Shown: positions 1-9,146 of the stretch, one piece after another
Numbering within the stretch: position 1 is the first letter of the stretch
How the letters are laid out: each line of letters starts with the position of its first letter
Source of the DNA: Deltaproteobacteria bacterium
Lineage (GTDB): Bacteria > Myxococcota > Myxococcia > Myxococcales > 40CM-4-68-19
Assembly: GCA_005879805.1 (NCBI GenBank)
Contig: VBKL01000143.1
Coordinates: 1 to 35,533 of the forward strand
Reading direction: 5' to 3'
Length of the DNA stretch: 35,533 nucleotides
The notes under the pieces: generated by a model
Seen by the model: the letters and a program-made list of their open reading frames with translations, nothing else
The model's database searches: none
What the model was told of the DNA's origin: nothing
Position numbers and translations under genes: made by a program

Positions 1-114
1 CGTCTCCCGGGCATGGCGATGCAGCGATACCCGCCGCAGGGCACGGCCGAGGGCGGACATCGCCTCCCGGACGTCCTGGCGCGCCTCGGCGCCTCTCTGC
101 TGGCGTGGATCCAT
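1..114 (-). CDS. Partial N-terminus of an unidentified protein (runs off left edge)
   Basis: Thirty-eight codons are open from an ATG at 114 down to base 1, beginning MDPRQQRGAEARQDV and rich in Arg and Ala. An AGGA stretch lies about six bases upstream of the ATG, which supports this start. Too little is present to name a family. It would follow the gene at 177-698 on the same strand after about 60 bases, so the two may be co-transcribed. The alternative is chance open frame in GC-rich DNA, which is why confidence is low. Confidence 0.4.
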   Translation of the reverse strand, partial: MDPRQQRGAEARQDVREAMSALGRALRRVSLHRHARET

Positions 115-176
115 ACCCGTCCTAACGGCACGGACCGGGAAAACTTGAGCGGTACCGAACAAAGACCCGGTGCGCC

Positions 177-698
177 TTACCCCGGCGTCCCTTTCGCCAC
201 CTTGGCGGGATCGGTCGGGAATCGTGCGAACTCCTGCAAGAGACCCTGGCAGAAAGCGAGGACCGCCCTGCCGTTGGCGAAGAACTGGAAGAGGGCCAGG
301 TCGGCGCCTCGCGCACCCTCGACGCCCGCCACCGGCTCGAGAACGTTGAGGAGATCGATCCCTATCTCCACCTGGAAAGCTTCCGGTCCGCCTCCGATGC
401 GGATGGCGACAGTCGGCTCGATGCTCGCCTCCAGCGACGCGGTGCGCGCGGCGTCGCCCCCGTGCACCGCCTCGAGCATCTCCTCGAGCGACTCCAGGAA
501 TTGGATGAGGTCGAGATCGAGCAGCGTCGCTTTGGGGACCGCGAGGAGGGGCGCGAAGCCGAGCTGCGGCTCGTGGCGGTAGCGCTCGACGTACGCCTCC
601 ATGGCGAGCGAGGCGGGCGAGGTGATTCCGTCGGAGATCCGCCGCACGAGCTCGATCCGGAACCGCAAGCTCGAGGACTGGTTGAGGAGGACCGCCAC
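177..698 (-). CDS. Hypothetical protein, 173 aa
   Basis: A 173-residue soluble protein beginning at a GTG, with no signal peptide or membrane segment. The sequence is acidic and mostly helical in character, with Leu-rich stretches around residues 58-75 and alternating hydrophobic beta-like stretches near 90-115. I do not recognise the family. Codon use is strongly GC3-biased, as in the surrounding real genes, and overlapping frames look like shadows. It is divergent from lnt with 41 bases between the two start codons, so a shared promoter region is possible. The start is uncertain because the Shine-Dalgarno match is weak. No function is proposed. Confidence 0.65.
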   Translation of the reverse strand: MAVLLNQSSSLRFRIELVRRISDGITSPASLAMEAYVERYRHEPQLGFAPLLAVPKATLLDLDLIQFLESLEEMLEAVHGGDAARTASLEASIEPTVAIRIGGGPEAFQVEIGIDLLNVLEPVAGVEGARGADLALFQFFANGRAVLAFCQGLLQEFARFPTDPAKVAKGTPG

Positions 699-739
699 GT
701 CCGGCTCTTAGCACGCCGTGGTATGAGGCGCGGTTCCGC

Positions 740-2047
740 ATGCGGCTCCTCCGCTCGTTGATACTTCCGGCGCTCTCGGGCGTCCTCTACTTCGTCTCCT
801 GGATCGGATTCGGGATCTGGCCGCTCGCCTTCGTCTGTTTCGTGCCCCAGGTCTTCGCGCTGCGCGACGCGACCGGCAAACAGGCCCTCCGCCGCGGCTT
901 CGTCTTCGGCTTCGTCACACATCTCGGTGGGTACGCCTGGATCGTCCATCTGCTCAGCACCTTCGCGTTCTTCCCGACCTGGCTCGCCTTCGTCGGCTAC
1001 CTGGTGGTCTGTGCGGCGCAGGGCGCACTCCTCGCCGTCTTCTCCTGGCTCTTCCGCAAGGCCTGGATCGCAACCGCCTGGCCCCTGGCGGTGCTGCTCC
1101 CGCTCTGCCTCGTCGCCACCGAATTCGTCTATCCGCTCCTCTTCCAGAGCTACACCGGCGTCGCGCTCCTGCCGGCGATCCAGCTCGTGCAGATCGCGGA
1201 GCTGGGCGGCGTCCTGCTGCTGTCGGCGGCGCTCACCACCCAGACCGCCGAATTGAGCGCGCGCGGCGCCGAGATCGTCATCTGGCCGGAGGTCGGCTAC
1301 AACGTGCGCGCCGTCCGCGACGGCCAGGACGGCCGCGAGATCTCGAACGGCATTCCGGTCTGGCTCATCGCCGGCGTCGAGCGCGCCGGGTCCGACAAGG
1401 AGCGCTGGAACAGCGCCATCGTCGTCTCGCCCGAAGGGAAGATCGGCGACCATTTCGACAAGATCGCTCTTCTCGCCTTCGGCGAGTACATTCCGTTCGG
1501 CGACTGGTTCCCCTTCCTCTACGAATGGTCGCCGCTCGCCGCCCACCTGACGCGGGGAACGACCACGGCCCCGCTCCACGCCAGGGGGTACCGGTTCGCG
1601 ACCTTCATCTGCTACGAGGACATCCTTCCCGGGATCGTCCGGGATATCATGCGCGACCACGGCGACGGCCGCGCCCACGCGCTCGTCAATCTGACCAACG
1701 ACTCCTGGTACGGGGCCTGGCACGAGCAGATCCAGCATCTAACGCTGGCGGCGGTCCGCACCATCGAGCACCGCCGCTGGCTCTTGCGCGCGACCTCCAC
1801 CGGCATCAGCGCCTTCGTGGACGCGAGCGGGCGCATCGTGCAGGCGATTCCCAAGGATATCCGCGGGGTCTCGATCCGCGAGGTCCCGATGCTGTCGGGA
1901 GCGACACCTTACGAGCTCGCGGGCGACTGGCCGGGCTGGCTGTCGCTCGCCGTGCTGGCCTTCGTCGCGGCGCGGCAATGGCGCCGCCAGGCCGCCCTCC
2001 GGGCAGGTACCGGGAGGGGTAGGAGCAGTCCGGAAGTTCGCAGTTGA
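740..2047 (+). CDS. lnt: Apolipoprotein N-acyltransferase, internally shortened
   Basis: Lnt adds the third acyl chain to the N-terminal cysteine of lipoproteins in the inner membrane. Residues 1-165 hold several membrane helices, followed by a carbon-nitrogen hydrolase domain. The expected catalytic triad is visible: Glu184 in WPE, Lys241 in FDKIALLAFGEY and Cys291 in FICYED. A C-terminal hydrophobic segment lies near 398-410. At 435 residues it is about 80 shorter than typical Lnt (E. coli is 512 with Glu267, Lys335 and Cys387). The loss falls between the membrane segment ending LLLSAAL and TTQTAELSARGAEIVIWPE. It therefore removes the last helix or helices and the first strand of the hydrolase domain, in frame, near base 1235. 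Either the gene is defective or sequence was lost in assembly. uvrA follows after 69 bases. Confidence 0.9.
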   Translation: MRLLRSLILPALSGVLYFVSWIGFGIWPLAFVCFVPQVFALRDATGKQALRRGFVFGFVTHLGGYAWIVHLLSTFAFFPTWLAFVGYLVVCAAQGALLAVFSWLFRKAWIATAWPLAVLLPLCLVATEFVYPLLFQSYTGVALLPAIQLVQIAELGGVLLLSAALTTQTAELSARGAEIVIWPEVGYNVRAVRDGQDGREISNGIPVWLIAGVERAGSDKERWNSAIVVSPEGKIGDHFDKIALLAFGEYIPFGDWFPFLYEWSPLAAHLTRGTTTAPLHARGYRFATFICYEDILPGIVRDIMRDHGDGRAHALVNLTNDSWYGAWHEQIQHLTLAAVRTIEHRRWLLRATSTGISAFVDASGRIVQAIPKDIRGVSIREVPMLSGATPYELAGDWPGWLSLAVLAFVAARQWRRQAALRAGTGRGRSSPEVRS

Positions 2048-2116
2048 GAAGCCCGGCTCCACCCCTTATCCTGCCCGGCCGCCTCGAACACGCTGGTCAG
2101 CGATCCACGGGAGCCG

Positions 2117-4993
2117 ATGGAGCCGGAATACATCCTCGTCAAGGGTGCCCGCGAGCACAACCTCAAGGGCATCACGCTCGAGATACCCAAGAAGAAGCTG
2201 GTCGTCTTCACCGGCGTGTCGGGGTCGGGAAAGAGCTCTCTCGCCTTCGACACGCTCTACGCCGAAGGGCAGCGCCGGTACGTCGAATCGCTCTCCGCCT
2301 ACGCCAGGCAATTCCTCGGCCAGATGGAGAAGCCGCACTACGACGTCATCCGCGGGCTCTCCCCGACCATCTCCATCGAGCAGAAGGCCGCCTCGAACAA
2401 CCCCCGATCGACCGTCGGGACCATCACCGAGATCCACGACTACCTGCGCGTGCTCTTCGCCGCCATCGGCAAGCAGCACTGCACCATCTGCGGCAGGCGG
2501 GTGGGCAAGCAGAGCGCGCAGCAGATCGCCGACGAGCTCGCCAAGCTCCCCGAGGGCACGAAGCTCACCCTGCTCGCCCCGCTCGTCGAGCACCGCAAGG
2601 GCGAGCACAAAGACATCCTCCAGGATGCGCGCAAGCGCGGCTTCGCCCGCGCCCGCATCGACGGGGCCGTCCGCTCGCTCGACGAGGACATCGACCTCGA
2701 TAAGAAGCGCAAGCACGACATCGCCGTGGTGGTCGACCGACTGGTCGTCAAGGGCGGCGAAACCGACCGGCGGCTCATCGACTCGGTGGAAACGGCCCTC
2801 CGCGAGGGCAAGGGCATCCTCCAGGCGGTCACCCAGCTTCCACACGCGGGCGAGACCTTCTCCATCTACAGCGAGAACCTCTCCTGTCCGGTCGACGGGA
2901 TTAGCTTCCCTGAGCTCGCCCCCCACAGCTTCTCTTTCAACAACCCGCTCGGCATGTGCCAGGAGTGCAACGGGCTCGGCTCGCGGCCGGAGATGGATCC
3001 GGACCTCGTCATCCCCGATCCCTCGAAGAGCATCCGCGAAGGCGCGGTCGAGCCCTGGTCACATGCCATCGAGCGCGGCGGCGGCTGGACGTTCCGGATG
3101 ATCGAGTCGCTCTCGCAGTCCTTCAAGGTCCCGCTCGACAAGCCCTGGAAGGAGCTGCCGAAGGAAACGCGGCAGATGCTGCTCCAAGGCTCGGGCGATC
3201 AGACGATGAGCATCAAGTGGAGCGAGGGCGGCCGGAGCGGAACGTACAAGACCAGCTTCGAGGGCATCATCCCGATGCTCATGCGCCGTTTCAAGGAGAC
3301 CACCTCCGAGAGCATGCGCAAGCACTACCTGCGCTACTTCAGCGACAAGCCCTGCTCGGCGTGCAAGGGCGAGCGCCTGCGGCCGGAGAGCCGCGCGGTC
3401 ACCATCGGCGATGTCGGCGACGTTCCCGGCAAGAGCATCGTCGAGGTCTCGCGCATGACCATCGACGGCGCCACGGCATTCCTGCAGGAAATCTTCCTGG
3501 AAGGGAACGACAAGGTCGTCGCCGCCGAGCTCTTGAAGGAGATCGGCAACCGGCTCCGCTTCCTCCTCGACGTCGGGCTCGGGTATCTCACCCTCGATCG
3601 GCCCGGCCCGAGCCTCTCCGGCGGCGAGTCGCAGCGCATCCGGCTCGCCTCGCAGATGGGCAGCGAGCTGACCGGCGTCATCTACATCCTCGACGAGCCG
3701 TCGATCGGCCTCCACCAGCGCGACAACGCCCGGCTCCTCGGGACGCTCAAGCGGCTGCGCGATCTGGGCAACTCCGTCATCGTCGTCGAGCACGATGAGG
3801 AGACGATGGAGGAAGCCGACTGGCTGGTGGACTTCGGGCCCGGAGCCGGCGAGCTGGGAGGCGAGGTGGTCGCGGAAGGCACGCCGCGCGAGGTGATGCA
3901 GTCGCAGAGGTCGGTCACTGGCGCTTATCTTTCCGGCCGGCGGCGCATCGAGGTCCCGGCCCAGCGGCGGCGCGGGAGCGGCAAGACGCTCCGCCTCCTC
4001 GGGGCCGCGGCGAACAATCTCAAGGACGTGGACGTGGAGTTCCCCCTCGGCTGCCTCGTCGCCATCACCGGCGTGTCGGGAGCGGGGAAGTCGACGCTGG
4101 TGAACCGCATCCTCTATCCCGCGCTTTCGCGGGCGCTGTACGGTTCGCGCGAGGCGCCGGGCGCGTACAAGGCGCTTTCCGGCATCGAGCAGCTCGACAA
4201 GGTAATCGACATCGACCAGAAGCCGATCGGGCGCACGCCGCGGTCCAACCCGGCGACCTACACCAAGGTCTTCGACTGCATCCGCGACGTCTTCGCCCGC
4301 ACGCCGGAGGCGCGCGCCTACGGCTACGAGCCGGGCCGCTTCAGCTTCAACGTGAAGGGTGGCCGGTGCGAGGCGTGCGAAGGCGACGGCATGAAGGTCG
4401 TCGAGATGCACTTCCTCGCCGACGTGTACGTCCCTTGCGAGATCTGCCGCGGCAAGCGCTTCAACGACGCCACGCTGCGCGTGACCTTCAAGGGCAAGAA
4501 CATCGCCGAAGTGCTCGACATGTCGGTCCGCGAGGCGATGGAGCACTTCTCGGTGCACAAGGAGATCGTCCGCATCTTGAAGACGCTCGAGGACGTGGGC
4601 CTCGGCTACATCAAGATCGGGCAGCCGTCACCGACGCTCTCGGGAGGAGAAGCGCAGCGCATCAAGCTCTCGCGCGAGCTCGCCCGCACCGATACCGGCC
4701 GCACCCTCTACGTCCTCGACGAGCCGACCACCGGCTTGCACTTCGAGGACATCCGCCGGCTGCTCGTGGTCTTGAATCGCCTCGTCGACGCGGGAAACAC
4801 CGTGCTCGTCATCGAGCACAACCTCGACGTCATCAAGTGCGGCGACTACGTCATCGACATGGGCCCCGAAGGCGGCGATCTGGGCGGATATGTGGTGGCG
4901 ACCGGGACTCCCGAGGAAGTGGCGCGGGTGAAGCAGAGCTATACGGGGCAGTATCTGGGGAAGGTGCTGTCTCGCGCGCGGGTCGCGGGGTAG
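2117..4993 (+). CDS. uvrA: UvrABC system protein A
   Basis: This is the damage-recognition ATPase of nucleotide excision repair and is complete at 958 residues (E. coli 940). The first ABC module has Walker A GVSGSGKS at 33-40, signature LSGGESQRIRLA near 500 and Walker B YILDEPSIGLHQRD. The second has GVSGAGKST near 652, LSGGEAQRIKLS near 841 and LYVLDEPTTGLHFED. Zinc-type cysteine pairs are present: CTIC near 121, CPVD near 256, CQEC near 281, CSAC in the first half, and CEAC and CEIC near 752 and 774. The ATG is preceded by GGGAG at a five-base spacing. It lies downstream of lnt on the same strand and converges on the TPR lipoprotein gene. No oddity was seen. Confidence 0.98.
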   Translation: MEPEYILVKGAREHNLKGITLEIPKKKLVVFTGVSGSGKSSLAFDTLYAEGQRRYVESLSAYARQFLGQMEKPHYDVIRGLSPTISIEQKAASNNPRSTVGTITEIHDYLRVLFAAIGKQHCTICGRRVGKQSAQQIADELAKLPEGTKLTLLAPLVEHRKGEHKDILQDARKRGFARARIDGAVRSLDEDIDLDKKRKHDIAVVVDRLVVKGGETDRRLIDSVETALREGKGILQAVTQLPHAGETFSIYSENLSCPVDGISFPELAPHSFSFNNPLGMCQECNGLGSRPEMDPDLVIPDPSKSIREGAVEPWSHAIERGGGWTFRMIESLSQSFKVPLDKPWKELPKETRQMLLQGSGDQTMSIKWSEGGRSGTYKTSFEGIIPMLMRRFKETTSESMRKHYLRYFSDKPCSACKGERLRPESRAVTIGDVGDVPGKSIVEVSRMTIDGATAFLQEIFLEGNDKVVAAELLKEIGNRLRFLLDVGLGYLTLDRPGPSLSGGESQRIRLASQMGSELTGVIYILDEPSIGLHQRDNARLLGTLKRLRDLGNSVIVVEHDEETMEEADWLVDFGPGAGELGGEVVAEGTPREVMQSQRSVTGAYLSGRRRIEVPAQRRRGSGKTLRLLGAAANNLKDVDVEFPLGCLVAITGVSGAGKSTLVNRILYPALSRALYGSREAPGAYKALSGIEQLDKVIDIDQKPIGRTPRSNPATYTKVFDCIRDVFARTPEARAYGYEPGRFSFNVKGGRCEACEGDGMKVVEMHFLADVYVPCEICRGKRFNDATLRVTFKGKNIAEVLDMSVREAMEHFSVHKEIVRILKTLEDVGLGYIKIGQPSPTLSGGEAQRIKLSRELARTDTGRTLYVLDEPTTGLHFEDIRRLLVVLNRLVDAGNTVLVIEHNLDVIKCGDYVIDMGPEGGDLGGYVVATGTPEEVARVKQSYTGQYLGKVLSRARVAG

Positions 4994-5034
4994 CCCGCTT
5001 CGCGGCGCGACGGCTCGGTTGCGAGAATGGCCGG

Positions 5035-6195
5035 CTAGTGGCCGCGATCGCGCACGACGATCGTCCGCACGTACCGATCGACGAGCTTGCGCTGCTCGAG
5101 CGGAACCTCGAGCACGATCTGCGGGTCGAGCCGCGAAGCCACCTCGTAAAGAACGAATCCCTTCGCGAGCCCGGCCGCGTCGGCCGCAAGGAACCGCTCC
5201 AGGGCGGGATCGGAGCCCTTCGCGCTCCGCTCCTTGGCGTAGGCGCTCGCCGTCTTGCGCAGGCAGACCTCCTCCTGCTGCGAATTCCAGCTACGCTGCG
5301 GCGAGACCGTCCTTCCCTCGCCGGGGACCTGCTCGGGGGTAGGGATGCGCTTGCACATCGCATAGACGCCCCACCAGATCGCGGCCGGGTCTCCTTCGCG
5401 GGCGACGGTGACGAGCTCGTTATCGCGGATGAACGCGGTCTTGGGCCGCAGGGGGTGGTCGTCGACGATGGCGCCGATCCGCTCCTCGATGCGGTGGAGC
5501 AAGATGAGGACGGTCGCCCTCGCCGGGCGCAACACGAGCGCTCGAGTCAACAGCTCGCGGGCCTCGCCGAAGTTTCCCAGCCGCGCGATGGCGTCCGCCT
5601 CCGAGAAGAAGGCGAGGAAATCGTCCGGGTTGAGCTGCTCGGCTTCTCGGTAATGTTCGATGGCGTCGCGGGCCTTGCGCTGGCCCAGCTCGCAATCGCC
5701 GAGCCCGATCAGCGCGGGATAGCAAGTCGGACACGCCTCGATGACTTCTCGATAGCGTCGCTCGCCCTCGGGAAAATTCCTCGCGCCAAATGCGCGCTCG
5801 GCCGCCTCGAACGCGCTCCGGACGGCTTCGGGAAACTGGAATTGCTCGACGGTGCGCTGCCCCGTTGCGGAGACGGAGACGACCGGTGAATTGACGAACG
5901 GCTTCGCGGCGGGCCAGTACAGACTCGCATAGTCCTGCGGGCCTTGTGGCTCCTTCTCCTTCTTGTCAGCGACTTTCGGGACGGATTCCTTGCCAGGGGC
6001 TTCCGCAGGGACAGCCTGCTTCGGGCCGGCCTCCTTTGCACCCGCGCACGCCGCGAGCAGCGCCAGCGCAACAAGAATCGAACGGAGCTCCCGATTTGCA
6101 CTGGTATGTGAATCCTGGATGACGCAATCGAGCCGCGCCTCGGAGTGGGTCCGGTGGCCTCCCGACTGTGGCACGGTAGCGCTGACTTCTAGCAC
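5035..6195 (-). CDS. TPR-repeat lipoprotein of unknown function
   Basis: An exported TPR protein of up to 386 residues. A lipobox LALLAAC lies at about residue 50 of the longest reading, so the GTG at 6195 leaves an unusually long 30-residue lead before the hydrophobic core. No ATG, GTG or TTG lies closer in frame, so either the start is unusual or an upstream indel hides it. After a Lys/Glu/Pro-rich linker, residues about 118-225 form at least two to three TPR units, including a CPTCYPALIGLGDCELGQ turn and AIEHYREAEQLNPDDF. The last 150 residues match nothing I recognise. The gene starts 16 bases after the end of the membrane-protein gene at 6212-7012, which suggests an operon. A protein-interaction role in the envelope is inference. 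Confidence 0.75.
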   Translation of the reverse strand: MLEVSATVPQSGGHRTHSEARLDCVIQDSHTSANRELRSILVALALLAACAGAKEAGPKQAVPAEAPGKESVPKVADKKEKEPQGPQDYASLYWPAAKPFVNSPVVSVSATGQRTVEQFQFPEAVRSAFEAAERAFGARNFPEGERRYREVIEACPTCYPALIGLGDCELGQRKARDAIEHYREAEQLNPDDFLAFFSEADAIARLGNFGEARELLTRALVLRPARATVLILLHRIEERIGAIVDDHPLRPKTAFIRDNELVTVAREGDPAAIWWGVYAMCKRIPTPEQVPGEGRTVSPQRSWNSQQEEVCLRKTASAYAKERSAKGSDPALERFLAADAAGLAKGFVLYEVASRLDPQIVLEVPLEQRKLVDRYVRTIVVRDRGH

Positions 6196-6211
6196 GGCCC
6201 TGGTCTACGGT

Positions 6212-7012
6212 TCAGCGCGGCAACTCTCGAGTCGCTACCGCGTACGCACGCCGCCGCATCTTGTAGGCGAACGGCCCCAGCACGAGCGCGAACGCGATCA
6301 TCGCCAGCATGAGGTTCCGGTCGAAGCCAACGTCCTTCTTCTGCACGACCAGCCATGCGGAGTCTGCGACGGGAATTCCGACGGACCGGAGATCGTCGCG
6401 AAGGAGGTTGCCTACGTCGCGAGAGACGATGCCGTGCACGTGGACGACGTCGTCGACCCAAACCTTGTCCTTGTCGCCGGCATCGATCGAGACGACGACC
6501 GGCGCCTCCGCGAGCGGGATGTACAGCCGCTCGTCGCCTGACCGCTTGAGACGGAGCGCATTGCCAGCCGTCGCCGCTGCGAGCTCGAGATACTCGCCGT
6601 CGTGAACCCGCCCCGCGGCGAAGTCCGCCGCCGTAGCCTTCACCGGCGGCCCCTGCGGAACGTTATGGAAGTATGTGAAAATGGCGAGCGCCGCGAGGCA
6701 CCCGGCGGCCCCGAACGCAATCAGCGCGCTCTTCTGTGCCGATTCGGTCTTCGCCAGGACCGGCTCCGGCGAAGTTGGATCGCGCACTCGATCGTCCGTC
6801 CGCACGGCGACGACCAGCCGCAGCGGCAGATAGATGGCAAGGCCGAGCAACAGGGCCGTCAGCCGGTCCGAGGAGAAGCCGAGCCGGTCCTTCTCCAGCG
6901 CCATCATCGCGCGGAACGGCCCGCTCTCGGTGAACGTCCAATAGAGCGCCGGGACGACCGCGATGGCGGTAATCAGGTACTCGAGCTTCTTCGAGGGTTT
7001 GCGGAAGTTCAT
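6212..7012 (-). CDS. Membrane protein of unknown function, 266 aa
   Basis: I do not recognise the family. Hydrophobic segments lie near residues 12-28, 52-70, 95-113 and 235-252. Between the third and fourth is a domain of about 115 residues, from roughly 115 to 230, rich in beta-type Val and acidic residues and including YIPLAEAPVVVSID and VWVDDVVHVHGIVSRDVG. This reads like an OB- or NfeD-like small beta domain flanked by helices, though that is only an impression. The ATG at 7012 is well placed. The TPR lipoprotein gene follows 16 bases downstream, so the pair probably forms an operon. The upstream region 7013-7153 is shared with the divergent DUF1579-like gene and contains a candidate MocR operator. 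Confidence 0.7.
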   Translation of the reverse strand: MNFRKPSKKLEYLITAIAVVPALYWTFTESGPFRAMMALEKDRLGFSSDRLTALLLGLAIYLPLRLVVAVRTDDRVRDPTSPEPVLAKTESAQKSALIAFGAAGCLAALAIFTYFHNVPQGPPVKATAADFAAGRVHDGEYLELAAATAGNALRLKRSGDERLYIPLAEAPVVVSIDAGDKDKVWVDDVVHVHGIVSRDVGNLLRDDLRSVGIPVADSAWLVVQKKDVGFDRNLMLAMIAFALVLGPFAYKMRRRAYAVATRELPR

Positions 7013-7075
7013 CGGCCCGCGAGACTAGCACCGCGACGCGGTTCATATCCTGCCGCGGCAACTTCCCTTGCCCGA

Positions 7076-7111
7076 ACTGGTCTGGTCCATCTCCCACAAA
7101 CTGGTACTGGC
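7076..7111 (+). promoter_or_regulatory. Candidate MocR-type operator, copy 1
   Basis: The sequence ACTGGTCTGGTC, then 14 unconserved bases, then TGGTACTGGC recurs with exactly the same spacing at 9122-9157, next to a MocR-family regulator gene. The 22 flanking bases are identical in both copies while the 14-base spacer differs, which is what a binding site looks like. CTGGT-type direct repeats suit a GntR/MocR dimer. This copy lies 43 bases upstream of the DUF1579-like gene, within its probable promoter. Confidence 0.65.
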
Positions 7112-7153
7112 GACGAGACCACTCGCCGATGAGGATGACGCCAGGAGATGGTC

Positions 7154-7627
7154 ATGCCCACGCCTCGCGCCGACGTCCACGACTTCGACTTCCTCAAAGG
7201 CATCTGGTCGGTCGCCAACCGCCGCCTGAAGGTGCGATGGAAGGAGAGCCACGACTGGGACGAGTTCCCTGGCACGCACTTCGGCCACGCCGATCACCTC
7301 GGGGGCATCGTCAACGTCGACGAGATGGCTTTTCCCAGCAAAGGGTTCTCCGGATGGAGCGTCCGGATCTTCGACCTCGAGCAACGCCGCTGGGCGATCT
7401 ACTGGGTCGACAGCCGGAGCGGCACCCTCTTTCCCCCCGTATTCGGCGGCTTCCAGGGGGACCGCGGAGAGTTCTACGGCGACGACCACGACGACGGTCG
7501 CCCGGTGAAGGTGCAGTTCCTCTGGACGCGGCTCGCCCCCGATGCGGCGAGCTGGGAGCAGTCCTTCTCGCTGGACGGAAAGGTCTGGGAAAAGAACTGG
7601 GTGATGAGGTTCACTCGGATCGCTTGA
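7154..7627 (+). CDS. DUF1579-like small protein
   Basis: A soluble protein of 157 residues. The opening DFDFLKGIWSVANRRLK, the central Trp- and Gly-rich strands and the closing EKNWVMRFTRIA follow the pattern of DUF1579-type proteins with a lipocalin-like beta barrel. The biochemical role of that family is unclear to me. I chose the ATG at 7154 over the one at 7148 because AGGAG at 7143-7147 sits six bases before 7154 but abuts 7148. Its end overlaps the convergent MocR gene by 17 bases. The candidate MocR operator upstream suggests regulation together with the NIPSNAP gene. Confidence 0.8.
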   Translation: MPTPRADVHDFDFLKGIWSVANRRLKVRWKESHDWDEFPGTHFGHADHLGGIVNVDEMAFPSKGFSGWSVRIFDLEQRRWAIYWVDSRSGTLFPPVFGGFQGDRGEFYGDDHDDGRPVKVQFLWTRLAPDAASWEQSFSLDGKVWEKNWVMRFTRIA

Positions 7628-9146
7628 GGCGCCGGGTTCGCTGCATCGTCTCCATCGTCTGGGCGAGGAGCTTCGTGCCCGCCCGCAACGCGGTGGGACG
7701 GACTCCGCCAAAGCCGAAGACCAGCCCCGCCGACCGGGGGCGGCCGAGGTAGTAGTCGGAGAGCGCACCGACCTCGACGCCGTGACGGGCCGCCTCGTCC
7801 TGCACGTCGGCGTCTGCGAGCGAGTTGGTGAGCAGAGCCGACATCTGCATTCCAGCCTCGCAAGGCTGGGCTTGCAGCACCCCGCCGCACTCGGCGGCGA
7901 GGGCGGCGAGGAGCGCTTCGCCCCGTTCGCGGTAGACGGCGCGCATCCGGCGCAGATGGATCGCGAAGTGACCATCGGCGATGAACCGGGCGAGCGCAGC
8001 CTGGTTGACGGCCGCACCCGGTCCGCCAGCCGAGGCACTCGTTGCAGCCACGATGTCGACGAGAGGCGGCGGCGCCACCACGAAACCCAGACGTAACCCC
8101 GGAAACATCGTCTTGCTGAAAGTCCCCACGTAGACGACGCAGCCTGCCTGGTCGAGGCCTTGCAGCGCGGTCAGCGGCCGTCCCCGGTGGCGGAACTCGC
8201 TGTCGTAGTCGTCCTCGATCACCACCGCGCGCGCGTGCGCGGCCCATCGCAAGAGCGCCAGCCTTCGAGGCAAGCTCATCGTGACGCCGAGCGGGTACTG
8301 GTGCGAGGGCGCGAGCAGCACGGCGCGGGCGCGGGGCTCCCGTGCGATCCCTGCGCGGACGTCGAGGCCTTCTCCGTCCACCGGCACCGGAACGAGCCGC
8401 GCGCCGGCGGCCAGGGCGGCGCGCCGGGCCCCCAGGTAACCCGGTTCCTCGATCCACACCGGATCGCCCGGATCGATGACGAGGCGGAGGATTTCCTCGA
8501 AGCCGTGCTGGGTTCCCGCCGTCAGGAAGACCTGGTCCGCCGTGCAGCGAACGCCGCGGCCCAGCGCCAGATGTGCGGCGATCGCTTCCCGGAGCGGCCG
8601 GTGGCCCGCCGGATCGCCGCCTTCGAGCAGCGAAGAGCTGGCCCGGACGTGGCAGCGATTGACGATCCGGGCCCACAACGACGTCGGGAACAGGTCGAGC
8701 GCCGGAACCCCGGGCCGGAAGGCGCGGGGCGCGGCCCCCAGTCTGGGAGCACCGCCGGGGATCGTCCTCAGGAGGCGGGCCGCGCGCGAGAGCCGCGGCG
8801 TCCGTGGCCGGCCGGGCCGGTGCTTCTCGGCGCCTCCTTCCGGCTGGATCGCGAGCGCCGAAGCGACCCGCGTCGCCGAACCCCGCCGGGCCACGACGTA
8901 TCCTTCCGCGGAAAGCGCAGCGAGCGCCTGGAGAACGGTGGTCCGGGCAACGCCGAGCTCGACGGCGAGCTGCCGTGAGGAGGGAAGCCGGGCACCGCTC
9001 TTCAGCGCGCCGGAGAGGATGTGTGCCCGCACTCCCTCGAAGATCTGCTCGTGGAGAGGCCTCGCGGCCCGCGCATCCACGCGCAGGAACAGGGACGCGA
9101 CGGCGTCCCCGCGGGTCGGCGACTGGTCTGGTCGATCGGTGGCCAA
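7611..9146 (-). CDS. MocR/PdxR-type GntR-family transcriptional regulator
   Basis: A regulator with an N-terminal winged-helix GntR domain and a C-terminal fold-type I aminotransferase domain that binds pyridoxal phosphate. Residues about 20-95 contain PLHEQIFEGVRAHILSG and the recognition region LPSSRQLAVELGVARTTV. Residues about 145-490 are aminotransferase-like, with EDDYDSEF near 311-318 and the cofactor lysine probably Lys345 in GTFSKTMFPGLRLG. The length of 511 is normal for the family. The only in-frame start with enough N-terminus is a TTG at 9146, without a clear Shine-Dalgarno site. It lies inside the candidate operator at 9122-9157, so autoregulation, perhaps of a leaderless transcript, is likely. 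Its effector is unknown; targets are inferred to be the flanking genes. Confidence 0.93.
   Translation of the reverse strand: MATDRPDQSPTRGDAVASLFLRVDARAARPLHEQIFEGVRAHILSGALKSGARLPSSRQLAVELGVARTTVLQALAALSAEGYVVARRGSATRVASALAIQPEGGAEKHRPGRPRTPRLSRAARLLRTIPGGAPRLGAAPRAFRPGVPALDLFPTSLWARIVNRCHVRASSSLLEGGDPAGHRPLREAIAAHLALGRGVRCTADQVFLTAGTQHGFEEILRLVIDPGDPVWIEEPGYLGARRAALAAGARLVPVPVDGEGLDVRAGIAREPRARAVLLAPSHQYPLGVTMSLPRRLALLRWAAHARAVVIEDDYDSEFRHRGRPLTALQGLDQAGCVVYVGTFSKTMFPGLRLGFVVAPPPLVDIVAATSASAGGPGAAVNQAALARFIADGHFAIHLRRMRAVYRERGEALLAALAAECGGVLQAQPCEAGMQMSALLTNSLADADVQDEAARHGVEVGALSDYYLGRPRSAGLVFGFGGVRPTALRAGTKLLAQTMETMQRTRRLKRSE

Noticed and set aside
362..1738. Long minus-strand open frame of 458 codons under lnt
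   Set aside because: It is antisense to lnt and to the hypothetical gene, with Asp/Glu/Arg/Gly-rich composition typical of an antisense frame in GC-rich coding DNA, and no family signal.
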